Positions 24,448-33,975 of a DNA stretch of 64,000 nucleotides are shown piece by piece. Every line of letters starts with the position of its first letter. The first letter of the stretch is position 1. This DNA comes from Desulfobacterales bacterium (lineage in GTDB: Bacteria > Desulfobacterota > Desulfobacteria > Desulfobacterales > JADGBH01). The position numbers were made by a program, and so were the translations under genes. The stretch spans positions 1 to 64,000 of the forward strand of contig JADGBH010000009.1 of NCBI GenBank assembly GCA_015231595.1, in the 5' to 3' direction. The notes below the pieces were generated by a model, which did no database searches, was not told the DNA's origin, and saw only the letters and a list, made by a program, of their open reading frames with translations.

Positions 24448-25014
24448 TTATATACCTTCAAGCATACGTAAAGGAAGGTTTTGCATAGCTGATTTTACTT
24501 CATTTAAAAAATTTCTAAGACCATTATTCTCAATAACTACTCCCATTTGATGAGCAAGAACTGAAAAAGATTCAATATCTTCGTGATGAAATTTTGTTTT
24601 TTGACTAAGGTAGGCTCTTATAATTCCAATTACTTCTTTTCTGCATTTAATTGGAACAGATAGCATTGAACAGATATTTTCTTTTATGGCAGCTTCAGGG
24701 TATTGAATCCGGATGTCTGACTGCATATCTTCGACAAATACGGGTTCTCCAAGAACTATAGGACTGTATTTGTCATCTAAAAATATTGGACCCTTATTTA
24801 AATATTCTTCACTGATACCATAGCTTGCAATTTTAAATAACTGATGTTCCCTGTCATCAAGAAGCATAATCGTGCAGCCTTTTATTTTAAACGATCTTGT
24901 TAAACCTTCTGCAATATGACTCATAAGAATATTTAAATCTTCATAAGTTGAAATAGCAAAGCTTATAGCTTTAAATTCCTTTAAATAAAATTTCCTTGTC
25001 GGCTCTTCGCTCAT
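24448..25014 (-). CDS. GAF-domain protein
   Basis: The 188-residue protein is essentially one GAF domain: about 20-165, with FKIKGCTIMLLDDREHQLFKIASYGIS and ENICSMLSVPIKCRKEVIGIIRAYL. GAF domains bind small ligands such as cyclic nucleotides or formate, or sense redox; the ligand is unknown. No output domain is attached, so it probably acts through the kinase-fold protein encoded 2 bases downstream. The divergent upstream region carries one arm of the 110-bp direct repeat. RBS AAGGGGGAT lies before the ATG. Confidence 0.82.
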   Translation of the reverse strand: MSEEPTRKFYLKEFKAISFAISTYEDLNILMSHIAEGLTRSFKIKGCTIMLLDDREHQLFKIASYGISEEYLNKGPIFLDDKYSPIVLGEPVFVEDMQSDIRIQYPEAAIKENICSMLSVPIKCRKEVIGIIRAYLSQKTKFHHEDIESFSVLAHQMGVVIENNGLRNFLNEVKSAMQNLPLRMLEGI

Positions 25015-25050
25015 GGCAAAATCCCCCTTATAATTTTATATTATTGTACA

Positions 25051-25156
25051 AAAGCAAAATGTAAAACAATTGTCAATAATTGATTCATCTGTGAATATAA
25101 TTCTATAATATAGCTTAAAGTAAGTCAAAATTTAAATAATTAATTTTATAATTTAA
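25051..25156 (+). repeat. Left arm of a diverged ~110-bp direct repeat
   Basis: The stretch from AAAGCAAAATGTAAAACAAT to GTCAAAATTTAAATAA and ATTTTATAATTTAA matches 33848-33963 in the same orientation, with about one change in ten bases and a short gap. The two arms bracket 8.7 kb of accessory genes. Confidence 0.8.
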
Positions 25157-25964
25157 TTTACTCAATTTGTATTCCAAGTTTTGCTGCAATCTGTTCCATA
25201 AAACATATTCAAATGTATTCATACATATGAAATGAATTATTCGTTCAAGGAAACGAAGTTTCGCTCTTTGATTGACTTCTGTTATTCACTATCCAGCCTG
25301 CATAAATAGTGCAGAAAGTATCTAAAGTCCTGCCCGGAACAGTCGGCGATTTCCAACTTTCGCATGGTATCGGATAAGACCTCCTTGAAGTTTTTATCCG
25401 ATACACTGGTTTTAATAGGCAACCAAACGCCCAGCCTTTCCAATCGGCGACAGGTCAACTCAACGGTTGACAGTGATTACTAACAACTACATTAAAAATA
25501 ACTTATCGTTTAAATATTTTACGATATAATTTTTAAAAACAGGCGAGCACTATATCGCTCATATTTTATCTCTAATGCGTCTTAGTAACGTCACACAGGA
25601 AACATTCCTGTTTAAATTTTACTTATTATCATTTTTTTTTCTTTTTGGTCAAGTTTTAAGTTTTATTTTAAAATTTAATAATTATTTTGAATATGATTGA
25701 GTATATTTAATTATAAAAATGGTTAACTATTAAATACTCCTATGTTGTTTTTGCTTTAACGCTTTCATTGCATAAAATGTTTGCACTATAGTTTAGAAAA
25801 AATTGAACTTAGCGCCTTTGGACGGGCTTTTATAGTATTTCAGAAAAGTATTTTGGATATTCCGGGATTACCCTGTAAATTATGATTCAAATTAGCTTGA
25901 TACATATGGCTACACCCCACTTTTTAGTGCTTTTATTCTTTATTATCTTGTTTTTTTCCTATCT
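25157..25964. other. Gene-poor junction region with mobile-element debris
   Basis: This 800-base stretch holds no intact gene. On the minus strand 25158-25208 reads a short C-terminal remnant (MEQIAAKLGIQIE then stop). 25282-25476 is a GC-richer coding-like relic listed separately. The rest is AT-rich; AAATTAGCTTGATACATATG near 25890 recurs in altered form near 59180 and 59400. It is probably the left end of the acquired block. Confidence 0.5.
25282..25476 (-). pseudogene. Unrecognised protein C-terminal remnant
   Basis: An open stretch of 64 codons without a good start reads ELTCRRLERLGVWLPIKT ... FRYFLHYLCRLDSE and stops at 25284. A TAA lies directly upstream at 25479. Base composition is GC-richer than the flanks. 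It may be the tail of a transposase or other accessory gene. It also holds an 11-bp inverted repeat GTATCGGATAA/TTATCCGATAC (25367-25377/25394-25404), so a structured RNA is an alternative. Confidence 0.35.
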
Positions 25965-27062
25965 TCAGTCCTTATTTCCTTTTTTATGAGCCATGATAAA
26001 ATCGTATAGATCCTCTCTTGTTTTGGGAGGAGTGATCTCTTTCTTCTTCTTTTGAAGGGAAATGGCTTTTTTAGGACAAGTGGGAACACAAACACCACAT
26101 CCAAGGCAACGATGTAAATCCACCGCAACTTTTTGGTGGGTTTCAGAAAGTTTTATGGCGTCAACCTGACACCGTTTCACACAGACACCACATCCATTGC
26201 ATAAATTCATGTCCACATTCGCGTGAAAGTTTGAAGCCCAGAAGTCTAAAGGATTGGGAAGAATTTTGTAAAGATGAAGCATCCCGCAGCAACATCCACA
26301 GCAAGAACAAATAAATTCCGGTTTCTCCGTGTTAGATGGTTGAAGAACCAGCCCTTGCTTCTGATTCTTATCAATGATATCAATGGCTTCTTCTCTGGAT
26401 ATCCGACGGCCTTTTCCAGTTATTAGGCAACTTTCCGCTGTCGCGTCCATAGCGAGACAAGTTTCCTTGCGATCTGTGACTTTACAAGGAACACCTTGCA
26501 TTTCACTCTTTTTGCGACAAATGCATTCAACAATGACAAAAGGCCCTTCAGCTTGTGTGAGCAGCGGTTTAATCGCATCAAAATCCTTTACATTATGTTG
26601 GATAAGAATACTTTTTTCTATGGGTATGGTCCTTATCTGGGGAATTTCAGTACTCAAGAATTCTATTCCAAAATTGATATCCTTTGTGAAAGCATCATAG
26701 TCTTCAATAAACTCAGGTGTCATTCGTTCAATCTGATATTCATACATACCGACAATAAAAGGAACGCTGCAGTAATGCTTTTTCTCATCTTTTGTTTTAA
26801 ATTCAATACCGCCTTTTTTATGAATCCGATCCAATATTTCCGATAGTTCGTCCTCTGATTTAACAAGATGCGCCGCTTTTTTATATAATTGTTCAAGCGA
26901 TTCGAACTTGTAGCTCAAACATGTTGCCACCTTAGCCTCTTGAGGTGTAAATATGTATTTTAAAATTTTTAACTCAGCACCGGACTGTGTAGCAGGAAAA
27001 CCAACTGCCTGATTGTTCAGATGCTTTTGTAAATCACGATAGACTTGATCAGAATCACTCAT
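25965..27062 (-). CDS. Iron-sulfur protein with two C-terminal [4Fe-4S] ferredoxin motifs
   Basis: The 365-residue protein ends with two ferredoxin motifs, CNGCGVCVKRCQVDAI and CLGCGVCVPTCPKKAI, sufficient for two [4Fe-4S] clusters. Before them is a dense Cys patch (FICSCCGCCCGMLHLY) and earlier VECICRKKSEMQGVPCKVTDRKETCLA, giving further ligands. The N-terminal 130 residues look like winged-helix repeats (EAKVATCLSYKFESLEQLYKKA). Proteins of this layout occur in anaerobes as redox or electron-transfer components with no fixed role. It stands alone within the acquired block, downstream of the HPt gene. Confidence 0.8.
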   Translation of the reverse strand: MSDSDQVYRDLQKHLNNQAVGFPATQSGAELKILKYIFTPQEAKVATCLSYKFESLEQLYKKAAHLVKSEDELSEILDRIHKKGGIEFKTKDEKKHYCSVPFIVGMYEYQIERMTPEFIEDYDAFTKDINFGIEFLSTEIPQIRTIPIEKSILIQHNVKDFDAIKPLLTQAEGPFVIVECICRKKSEMQGVPCKVTDRKETCLAMDATAESCLITGKGRRISREEAIDIIDKNQKQGLVLQPSNTEKPEFICSCCGCCCGMLHLYKILPNPLDFWASNFHANVDMNLCNGCGVCVKRCQVDAIKLSETHQKVAVDLHRCLGCGVCVPTCPKKAISLQKKKKEITPPKTREDLYDFIMAHKKGNKD

Positions 27063-27160
27063 AGTATGCCTCTTTTCGCTTAGTAACGGTAACTAAATAA
27101 CTTTCCCATTACAATATTATAAATTTAATAATGTTGGGTTTCGCTTCACCCAACCCAAAC

Positions 27161-27790
27161 CTACGTTCCTAATTTATTTTTTAAAATTTCCAATATTTTT
27201 TTTGCTTCTTTATATTCAAAATCTTCAATATGTTCAGCTATTTTTTGCGTTTGTTCCTCAAATCCCAGATTTATTAAATCATTTTTAATTGAATCAAAAA
27301 GATCTTCAGATTCAGGATAGGATTGTGATAGCAGTTCATCGATCTTTGTCAACTCCTCCATTAATTCCTTCACATCCAATGATTTTACTTTAATGCTTTC
27401 ATTTTGAGAATTGTAAGATTGCAAATGATGAATCGAATTCAAAACCGTTTTAATAGCTTCATTAAACATTTTAAATTTGTTGTCCAGTCCATCCAATTGA
27501 TTATTTTTTAAGCATTCATCGATTTCTTTTGAAATGCTATGCAACTCATCCGCACCAATATTACCAGATACTCCTTTGATAGCGTGAATCATTTGTTTCA
27601 CATCATCCATTTTTCTGACCTGATACTCGTTTGTCAAAGTATTTGAAAAATCTGCATACCCTGTATCAAAATCTTTCAACACTTTTTTATAAAGCTTTTT
27701 GTTTCCACCAATCTTTTCCAAACCTGATTCTAAATTGAGTCCTGGTAAATGCGACGGTAATTTTATTTCAGCGTCATCCTCCTTGTTCAA
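27161..27790 (-). CDS. HPt phosphotransfer protein
   Basis: The 209-residue protein contains an HPt four-helix domain (about 20-115) with the phospho-accepting His in QMIHAIKGVSGNIGADEL. The C-terminal half (about 120-209) is helical and unassigned. Its start overlaps the end of the giant sensor kinase gene by 17 bases, so it is the detached HPt module of that hybrid kinase and probably takes phosphate from its receivers. The final output regulator is not in the window. Confidence 0.88.
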   Translation of the reverse strand: MNKEDDAEIKLPSHLPGLNLESGLEKIGGNKKLYKKVLKDFDTGYADFSNTLTNEYQVRKMDDVKQMIHAIKGVSGNIGADELHSISKEIDECLKNNQLDGLDNKFKMFNEAIKTVLNSIHHLQSYNSQNESIKVKSLDVKELMEELTKIDELLSQSYPESEDLFDSIKNDLINLGFEEQTQKIAEHIEDFEYKEAKKILEILKNKLGT

Positions 27791-30700
27791 CTTTTTTAGG
27801 CTTATTTAGTAGCAACGGTTGCTCTTGAGGAGGAATCCATTTAACTAAAGTTGAAAATAGCGATTTAGGATTAATCGGTTTTGATACGTGATCGTTCATG
27901 CCGGCATCAAGACATTTTTTCCTTTCTTCTGCCATTGCATGGGCTGTCATAGCGATAATTGGAATATCCTTAAATCGCGCATCTTCCCGTATTCTCTTAG
28001 TTGTCTCGAATCCATCCATTTCAGGCATTTGAATATCCATAAGTATTGCATCAAATCGCTCATTAGTGTTTAAAGATGTTAAGGCTACCTTTCCATTTTC
28101 TGCAACAATCACTTCAAATCCTTCCCCCTCAAGCAATTCACTCGCTACCTGTTGGTTTATGACATTATCTTCAACTAACAATATTCTTGTCCCTCTTATA
28201 AATTCCAAACCTTTTATTTCTTCAGTTTTTTCCTTTAAAAATACAGAGTTGTCAGACACATAGTGTCCACAGACGCTCATAATTCCATCAAAAAGAAAAG
28301 AATGGTTGACCGGCTTAGTCAAAAAATATTCAATACCCGCCTCTTCTGCTTGTTTTCTGATTTCTTCTCTTCCATAGGCTGTTACCATAAGTATTGCCGG
28401 GATATGTGAAAGATTTGGATTACTTTTTATTCGCTTTGAAGTTTCAATACCATCCATAATTGGCATCTTCCAATCCATTAATACAAGATTGTAGGGTGTA
28501 CCTGATAAATATGCTTTCTCAATTTCAGCAATAGCTTCATGACCTGAAGCGACTTGGTATGCTCCAAATCCAAATGACTTTATTGCATCACACAGAATTT
28601 CCCTTGCGGCAGGGTTATCATCCACCACAAGTACACGTATATTTTTAATATTCTCAGGACATAGATATACCTTGTGTGTTTTTTTTTGTTGCAAACCAAA
28701 GTAAGCCGTAAAAATAAAGGTCGTTCCCTTACCAACTTCACTTTCCGCCCAAATTTTGCCATTCATCATTTCGACAAGGCGTTTTGAAATGCTCAATCCT
28801 AATCCAGTACCGCCAAATTTTCTGGTAGTAGAGCCATCTGCTTGTGAAAAGGCTTGAAACAATTTTTCGATTTGTTCTTTGGTCATTCCAATTCCACTGT
28901 CCTTAATAGAAAACTTAAGACAAACTCGATCAGATGCTTTTGTTTCTAAATATGCCGCTCGTTCTATCATAATTATAATCTGTCCTGCTTCTGTAAATTT
29001 AACGGCATTATTTGCTAAATTTATTAAAACCTGTCCAAGCCTTAAAGGGTCGCCAATAAGTTCAAAAAGAACTTCTTTCTTTATGTTAAATAAAAGTTCA
29101 ATTCCTTTTTCTTCGGCTTTTATGCTGATAAGATTGGAAATGTTATTCAGGATGTCTTCAAGATTAAATTCAATAGATTCCATGTCCATTTTGCCAGCTT
29201 CAATTTTTGAAAAATCAAGTATATCGTTGATAATACCGAGAAGGGATAAAGCTGATGATTCTATTTTTTTTAAATAATCTTGATGTTTCGGGGTTGATTC
29301 TATCTTTAGGGCTAAACCGGATAGACCAATGATGGCGTTCATGGGTGTTCTGATTTCATGACTCATATTGGCCAAAAATTCACTTTTTGCCTTAGTGGCA
29401 GCTTCAGCTTTTTGATTTGCAAGCTTGATTTTTCGATTCATGACAGACATCCGCCTCATCCAAAAACAAACCGCAATAAATAGTAATGCAACTATACCTA
29501 ATATTTTCCAGATAAGCCTGTAGTCAACCCCTCTATTTATGGATACACTTATATATTTGTTAATAATTGCGCTCTGTTCCTCTGAAGTAAGGGTTCGAAT
29601 CGCTTTGTTAAGTATCTTCACTAACATTGGTTCTCTTTTAATGACCCCAATCATGTAACGGTCAGGAATATCAGTTGCCTGTCCAGCGACTTTCAGATTG
29701 AATAAGCCTTCCTTTTTGATAGTGTATGCTACAGCATCAAGGGAGCTCAAGGTCATATCTGCTTTTTTATTAGAAACAGCTTTGAGCGCCTCAAGCTCGA
29801 TTTCTACAAGAATTATCTTCAAATTTGGATAATTTTTCTTGACAATTTCAACCGTAGAGTACCCCTTAGGCAGTGCAATTGTTTCATTTTTAATATTTCT
29901 GGGGTTAAGGATGAACGGATGCTCTTCGTGGGTAATAAATGCTCTTGGCACGACATACATCGGTTCGGTAAAAAAAAGCCATTTATCACGCTCTGATGTC
30001 TGATTAAGAAAACTAAGCATATCGCACATTCCTTTTTGGCTGGATTCAATGCTTTCGCTCCAAGTCTTGGTCTTCAAAAGGTCAATTTTTACGCCGCTTC
30101 TGTCACTGATGAGTTTAATAAAATCAGCGGCAATCCCCTCATGTTTACCTTGTTTATTGATCCGCTCATAGGGCATCCAATCGGGATCAACACTCATTTT
30201 AATTTGCCCTTTTTGCAATAGGTACGCCTGTTCTTCAGGGGTGAGCTGAACACGAATATCGTCATCCTTCTTGGTATCTATCGCGCCCAGCCATTTATTC
30301 TCCAATACATTAATATCGCCGGGGGTTAGTGAAGTGATGGCTTTGTTGAGCATCGAGACCAGCTCTGGTGCATTTTTTTGCGCTAAAAAATGAAATCCTG
30401 AGGATCCCATACTCTCATCATACTCTTTGGCCCATCCAGCGAGTTTCAAATCATATCCTTTGGTTTTTATCAAATAGCGCGCAACTCCATCATTGTTTAC
30501 ACTGGCATAGGCATCGCCTTTATGGACCAATTCCAGCATTGTTTCTGCATTAGAAACCGCCAAAAGGCGGATTTGAGGATGTTTAATGCTGACAAACTCC
30601 TCTTGTGACCACCCTTTACCTACGGCCATGATTTTGTCATAAAGTTCGGTGAAATCTGTGATGTCTTGGGTTTCTTTTCTGGTGATAAAATAGGATTTGT

Positions 30701-32780
30701 TACGACGATAGGATTTTGTGAATATGCCGAACTTCTCTCTTTCAGGAGTATGTGAAAGGGTATGCAAAAGGTCTATTTCACTTTTTTTGAACATATCCAC
30801 AAGCTGTGTCCAGCTATAACCATTAATATAGTCAATGTTGATTCCTATTTTTTGAGCCAGTATGTTCAGCATATCAATACTGTATCCTTGTGGCTGACCA
30901 CCGATGGCAAAGTCAAATGGAGGATAGTCCATTTCATTGCTGACTTTAATTCTTGGGTGTTTTTGGAGCCAGGCTTTTTCCATTTCGGTTAGGGTTATCT
31001 TAGCATTTTTACTGACCATTTCTTGGCTGCCGAACCATTTACGTTTCAGATTCATCCATTCCTTTTGAGTGATGGCATTTAATCCTTTTTGGACAATCTC
31101 ATATAAAATAGGCAGGTCTTTACGCACCCCAAGGCGCAAATCCTCCTTGCCGACATCTTCAAGTCGCAATTCATCCAACACAACCAAACCGGTGTAAGCA
31201 TTTTTTGCGATAATCAAGTTGCAATTGTTATAATTGTTAATGACCACATCCAGTTTCCCGAAGGCCAAAGCCCTAATTTGCGCCTCGTTGTTCTTGTATT
31301 CGATTATTTCAATGCCGCCCAGTTTCTTAAGCTCAGGCAAAAAGAAAACATCTTTAGTAGTACCGACCCTCTTCCCTTTAAGGCTTTCAAGACCATTGTA
31401 GATTCCAAAATCATGGCGGGCAAATATCACGGTTGGAATTTCATAATATGGTTGAGTATAATTGGTAAAACTTACGCGTTCCGGTTTGTAAGAGATTGAG
31501 TCAATGATTTCAATGTTTCCGTCCTTAAATTTGTTCAAATTATGTGACCATGAGCCAGGGATGAGCTTCAAAGAAATTCCGATTTTATTTTCAATGAGCC
31601 TGATCAAGTCCACAGAAAATCCTGTTAGATTGCCATTATCCATAAAGGTAAACGGTTCCCAATCCTCTATAACAGCAACACAAGCAATGGGATGCTGCTT
31701 CAAATACATTAGCTCTTGGTCAGTGAGATGAATTATATCTTTAGATTGGATGCTATCTGAAGGCTTAGAATCAAGATATTGTGACGATGATAACTGATAA
31801 TTCTCAGGCTGTTTAAAACGAATAAATGGCAAGGAAGGTTGATAAACTGCAAAATAGTCCTCAGATAACGCAATGTGATTAATTTGGGTGAGTCCGGTAT
31901 TAAAATCAGCTGCTAATTTTTGTCCGCGTGAATTTTTTGTAAAACAGATAAAAAGTCCTTTAAAATCTAACAAAACATCATTAAAGGAAAGATTATCTTT
32001 GTATTGCTGCAACTCGTCATCTTTCTGAATACAATACTGCATTACATAAGGATCTATAACTGCCGCCTGTACTTTGCCATGGATTAAATTTTTTAAATTA
32101 GTTATGTCATCCGCTGCTTTAACCGATGATATACGTCCTTCTGCAATCCATCGGTCAAGCATTTCAGTATTGACATATCCATCCACCACACCAATGGTAT
32201 AAGGTTTGAGCGCATTCATCTGGTGCCAGATGATAGGCTGTTTTTTTATCTCGGCAAAACCAAGGGGTGCATCCCCAATGATATCCTTGTCTGGTTGCAG
32301 ACCATAACGTTGAAGCATGAAAAGAATTTCTATCATGTCCATTTCACCAGCAGTTCCCATTATTTTTTTCCCTTTGAGCTGCAAGGGGGAGCGAATATCT
32401 GGAGATGTCATCAATATCAGAGGGGAATGCTTGAAATCATTTGTCAGCATGACCAAAGGTTTGCCGCGCAAACGTTCGAGAATCAGACTGGAAATCCATA
32501 TGCCATAATTAGCACGACCATCCAGTACTTCAGAAATGGGATTAATGCCGGATTCAAGTTCTTTTAATTCAACATCCAAGCCTGCATCGTGATAATATCC
32601 TTTTTCTTTAGCGGCGATATACCCAGCATACTCAAACTGATATTTCCAATTAAGTTGCAGAATGACTTTTGTGAGAGATGATGCCGATGTATATAATGGT
32701 TGGTCATTTGTTTGGGCATCTGCATGGACGCCGGTCAGAAAGATCACTAAAAGTAAAAATACAACACTCAATGATTTCAT
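27774..32780 (-). CDS. Giant BvgS-like hybrid sensor kinase with four periplasmic binding modules
   Basis: The 1668-residue protein starts with a signal sequence (MKSLSVVFLLLVIFLTGVHA). It has an NMT1/THI5-like binding domain (about 35-300, LQLNWKYQFEYAGYIAAKEK), then three SBP_bac_3 modules, each introduced by LT-x-E/Q-x-x-x-L-x-x-x (about 350-590, 600-830, 840-1080). One membrane helix follows (WKILGIVALLFIAVCFWM), then HisKA with FLANMSHEIRTPMNAIIG, an ATPase domain (FGGTGLGLSISKRLVEMM), and two receivers with acceptor Asp in LVLMDWKMPIMDG and AILMDIQMPEMDG. HPt is supplied by the overlapping next gene. It senses periplasmic solutes; ligands are unknown. Confidence 0.92.
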   Translation of the reverse strand: MKSLSVVFLLLVIFLTGVHADAQTNDQPLYTSASSLTKVILQLNWKYQFEYAGYIAAKEKGYYHDAGLDVELKELESGINPISEVLDGRANYGIWISSLILERLRGKPLVMLTNDFKHSPLILMTSPDIRSPLQLKGKKIMGTAGEMDMIEILFMLQRYGLQPDKDIIGDAPLGFAEIKKQPIIWHQMNALKPYTIGVVDGYVNTEMLDRWIAEGRISSVKAADDITNLKNLIHGKVQAAVIDPYVMQYCIQKDDELQQYKDNLSFNDVLLDFKGLFICFTKNSRGQKLAADFNTGLTQINHIALSEDYFAVYQPSLPFIRFKQPENYQLSSSQYLDSKPSDSIQSKDIIHLTDQELMYLKQHPIACVAVIEDWEPFTFMDNGNLTGFSVDLIRLIENKIGISLKLIPGSWSHNLNKFKDGNIEIIDSISYKPERVSFTNYTQPYYEIPTVIFARHDFGIYNGLESLKGKRVGTTKDVFFLPELKKLGGIEIIEYKNNEAQIRALAFGKLDVVINNYNNCNLIIAKNAYTGLVVLDELRLEDVGKEDLRLGVRKDLPILYEIVQKGLNAITQKEWMNLKRKWFGSQEMVSKNAKITLTEMEKAWLQKHPRIKVSNEMDYPPFDFAIGGQPQGYSIDMLNILAQKIGINIDYINGYSWTQLVDMFKKSEIDLLHTLSHTPEREKFGIFTKSYRRNKSYFITRKETQDITDFTELYDKIMAVGKGWSQEEFVSIKHPQIRLLAVSNAETMLELVHKGDAYASVNNDGVARYLIKTKGYDLKLAGWAKEYDESMGSSGFHFLAQKNAPELVSMLNKAITSLTPGDINVLENKWLGAIDTKKDDDIRVQLTPEEQAYLLQKGQIKMSVDPDWMPYERINKQGKHEGIAADFIKLISDRSGVKIDLLKTKTWSESIESSQKGMCDMLSFLNQTSERDKWLFFTEPMYVVPRAFITHEEHPFILNPRNIKNETIALPKGYSTVEIVKKNYPNLKIILVEIELEALKAVSNKKADMTLSSLDAVAYTIKKEGLFNLKVAGQATDIPDRYMIGVIKREPMLVKILNKAIRTLTSEEQSAIINKYISVSINRGVDYRLIWKILGIVALLFIAVCFWMRRMSVMNRKIKLANQKAEAATKAKSEFLANMSHEIRTPMNAIIGLSGLALKIESTPKHQDYLKKIESSALSLLGIINDILDFSKIEAGKMDMESIEFNLEDILNNISNLISIKAEEKGIELLFNIKKEVLFELIGDPLRLGQVLINLANNAVKFTEAGQIIIMIERAAYLETKASDRVCLKFSIKDSGIGMTKEQIEKLFQAFSQADGSTTRKFGGTGLGLSISKRLVEMMNGKIWAESEVGKGTTFIFTAYFGLQQKKTHKVYLCPENIKNIRVLVVDDNPAAREILCDAIKSFGFGAYQVASGHEAIAEIEKAYLSGTPYNLVLMDWKMPIMDGIETSKRIKSNPNLSHIPAILMVTAYGREEIRKQAEEAGIEYFLTKPVNHSFLFDGIMSVCGHYVSDNSVFLKEKTEEIKGLEFIRGTRILLVEDNVINQQVASELLEGEGFEVIVAENGKVALTSLNTNERFDAILMDIQMPEMDGFETTKRIREDARFKDIPIIAMTAHAMAEERKKCLDAGMNDHVSKPINPKSLFSTLVKWIPPQEQPLLLNKPKKVEQGG

Positions 32781-32954
32781 TTGTCTTTCTTAAAATTTTA
32801 GGTAGTCCTAAAGACGTAGTGTTATTGTAAGAGCAATATCTGTAGCGTTTTTCAAAACTTTTTTATGAAGATAATATATTTTTTTGCAGACATTTTTAGA
32901 ATTTTTTTATATATTCTGCCTTGTATTTTTTTAAATTTCAAGGAGAAAATTAAA

Positions 32955-33032
32955 ATGATAAAATGTCCGAGATGTAATTCAGAAAATATTAAAAATGGAT
33001 TAATTAGACAAAGAGTGTCACGTTTAGTATGA
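32955..33032 (+). pseudogene. IS1-family transposase N-terminal remnant
   Basis: It begins MIKCPRCNSENIKNG, a zinc-ribbon start like IS1 InsA proteins, behind AAGGAG. The frame stops after 25 residues, and DNA after it (about 33056-33110, reading AIWNFIHHYNLKIA) resembles an IS1 C-terminus with the middle missing. Confidence 0.5.
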
Positions 33033-33065
33033 AAAACGTTATCATTTTCCAAAAAGATTGAAAAC

Positions 33066-33142
33066 CATAGGAGCAATCTGGAATTTTATTCATCATTACA
33101 ATTTGAAAATAGCGCAACACTGGCTACTACTTGATAAGGACA
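33066..33142 (+). mobile_element. IS-like transposase C-terminal remnant, copy 1
   Basis: The stretch GGAGCAATCTGGAATTTTAT... ends in TTGATAAGGAC. It encodes a WNF-x-HHYN-type tail and is almost identical to 33705-33782, differing at about five positions. No full element remains. Confidence 0.6.
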
Positions 33143-33164
33143 GCCCTTTTTTGTAACAGAACCA

Positions 33165-33211
33165 TAAAAATGGTCATATAAAACCAATCGTTAAATATGA
33201 CCATTTTTATA
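33165..33211. terminator. Strong hairpin, 16-bp perfect stem
   Basis: ATAAAAATGGTCATAT (33165-33180) pairs exactly with ATATGACCATTTTTAT (33196-33211) around a 15-base loop. The T-rich arms could end transcription in either direction; it may also be an element end. Confidence 0.5.
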
Positions 33212-33704
33212 TAACTATAATCAGACCTGTAAATGTTTTTTTTTACGATGGTGGCGCTATCCGGCGCTATCCCCCTTAGTTTTGAAAGCTTGGCATGTAT
33301 ATTGAAAAAATAAAAACAAATCATTTATGCAGGAAGCTATACGAGACAGCCGATTGAACTAATATTTTTGAGTTATTGAATGACATCCTATTCAGATTAA
33401 GTCTAAAATTTAAAGGAACTTTAACATGGGAAAGAAAACATCGATCGTACATTTTGAAGAAAGTAAAATGAAATTTTTAATATTAAAACCATTTATATCA
33501 TCTACAAGATTCAATTATTACAAAAATTTTAAAAATATAATTCAAATAAGATTCGTATTTGATTTTCAATTTTTAGGATATAAATTTAATATTTTAGGTC
33601 AAAAACAATAGCGATAAAATTAAAAAGTTTTAAAGGTTTGTATATAAAAATCTCAATCAAAGATTTTTAAAGAATCTATCGTATGAATGAAGACGTAAAA
33701 ACTA
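33212..33704. other. AT-rich spacer without convincing genes
   Basis: It contains a short direct repeat (GGCGCTATCC twice near 33253-33274) and a 61-codon frame at 33426-33611 that lacks coding character. It is probably remains of insertion sequences between the two tail copies. Confidence 0.4.
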
Positions 33705-33782
33705 TATAGGAGCGATCTGGAATTTTATGCATCATTACAATTTGAAAATAGCGTCAACACTGTCCACTACATGATAAGGACT
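33705..33782 (+). mobile_element. IS-like transposase C-terminal remnant, copy 2
   Basis: It is a near copy of 33066-33142 (GGAGCGATCTGGAATTTTAT ... ATGATAAGGAC). The two tails suggest that two insertions, or one duplicated one, decayed here at the right edge of the acquired block. Confidence 0.6.
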
Positions 33783-33847
33783 ACCAAATTTTAAATAAAT
33801 AATAATTGTTTAATTTATGACAGATTTTTATCATCGATTTATTATGC

Positions 33848-33963
33848 AAAGCAAAATGTAAAACAATTGTCACTAATCAATTCGCTTATATACATTTGAG
33901 AGTATACTTCTATAATACAGCTTAAAGTAAGTCAAAATTTAAATAAGTAATTTTATAATTTAA
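33848..33963 (+). repeat. Right arm of the diverged ~110-bp direct repeat
   Basis: It matches 25051-25156 in the same orientation. It includes the promoter region of the radical SAM gene and runs up to 2 bases before its Shine-Dalgarno (AGGAG). Confidence 0.8.
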
Positions 33964-33975
33964 AGGAGAAATAAA

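Noticed and set aside
25363..25404. Terminator-like hairpin GTATCGGATAA/TTATCCGATAC
   Set aside because: It sits within a coding-like relic, and no T-run follows; kept only as a note in that entry.
29580..29600. tRNA T-arm-like GGGTTCGAATC
   Set aside because: It lies inside the sensor kinase coding region and no acceptor or anticodon stems surround it.
33426..33611. 61-codon frame starting MGKKTSIVHFEESK
   Set aside because: No clear homology, poor context between IS remnants, and Phe/Ile/Lys-rich composition expected from AT-rich DNA.
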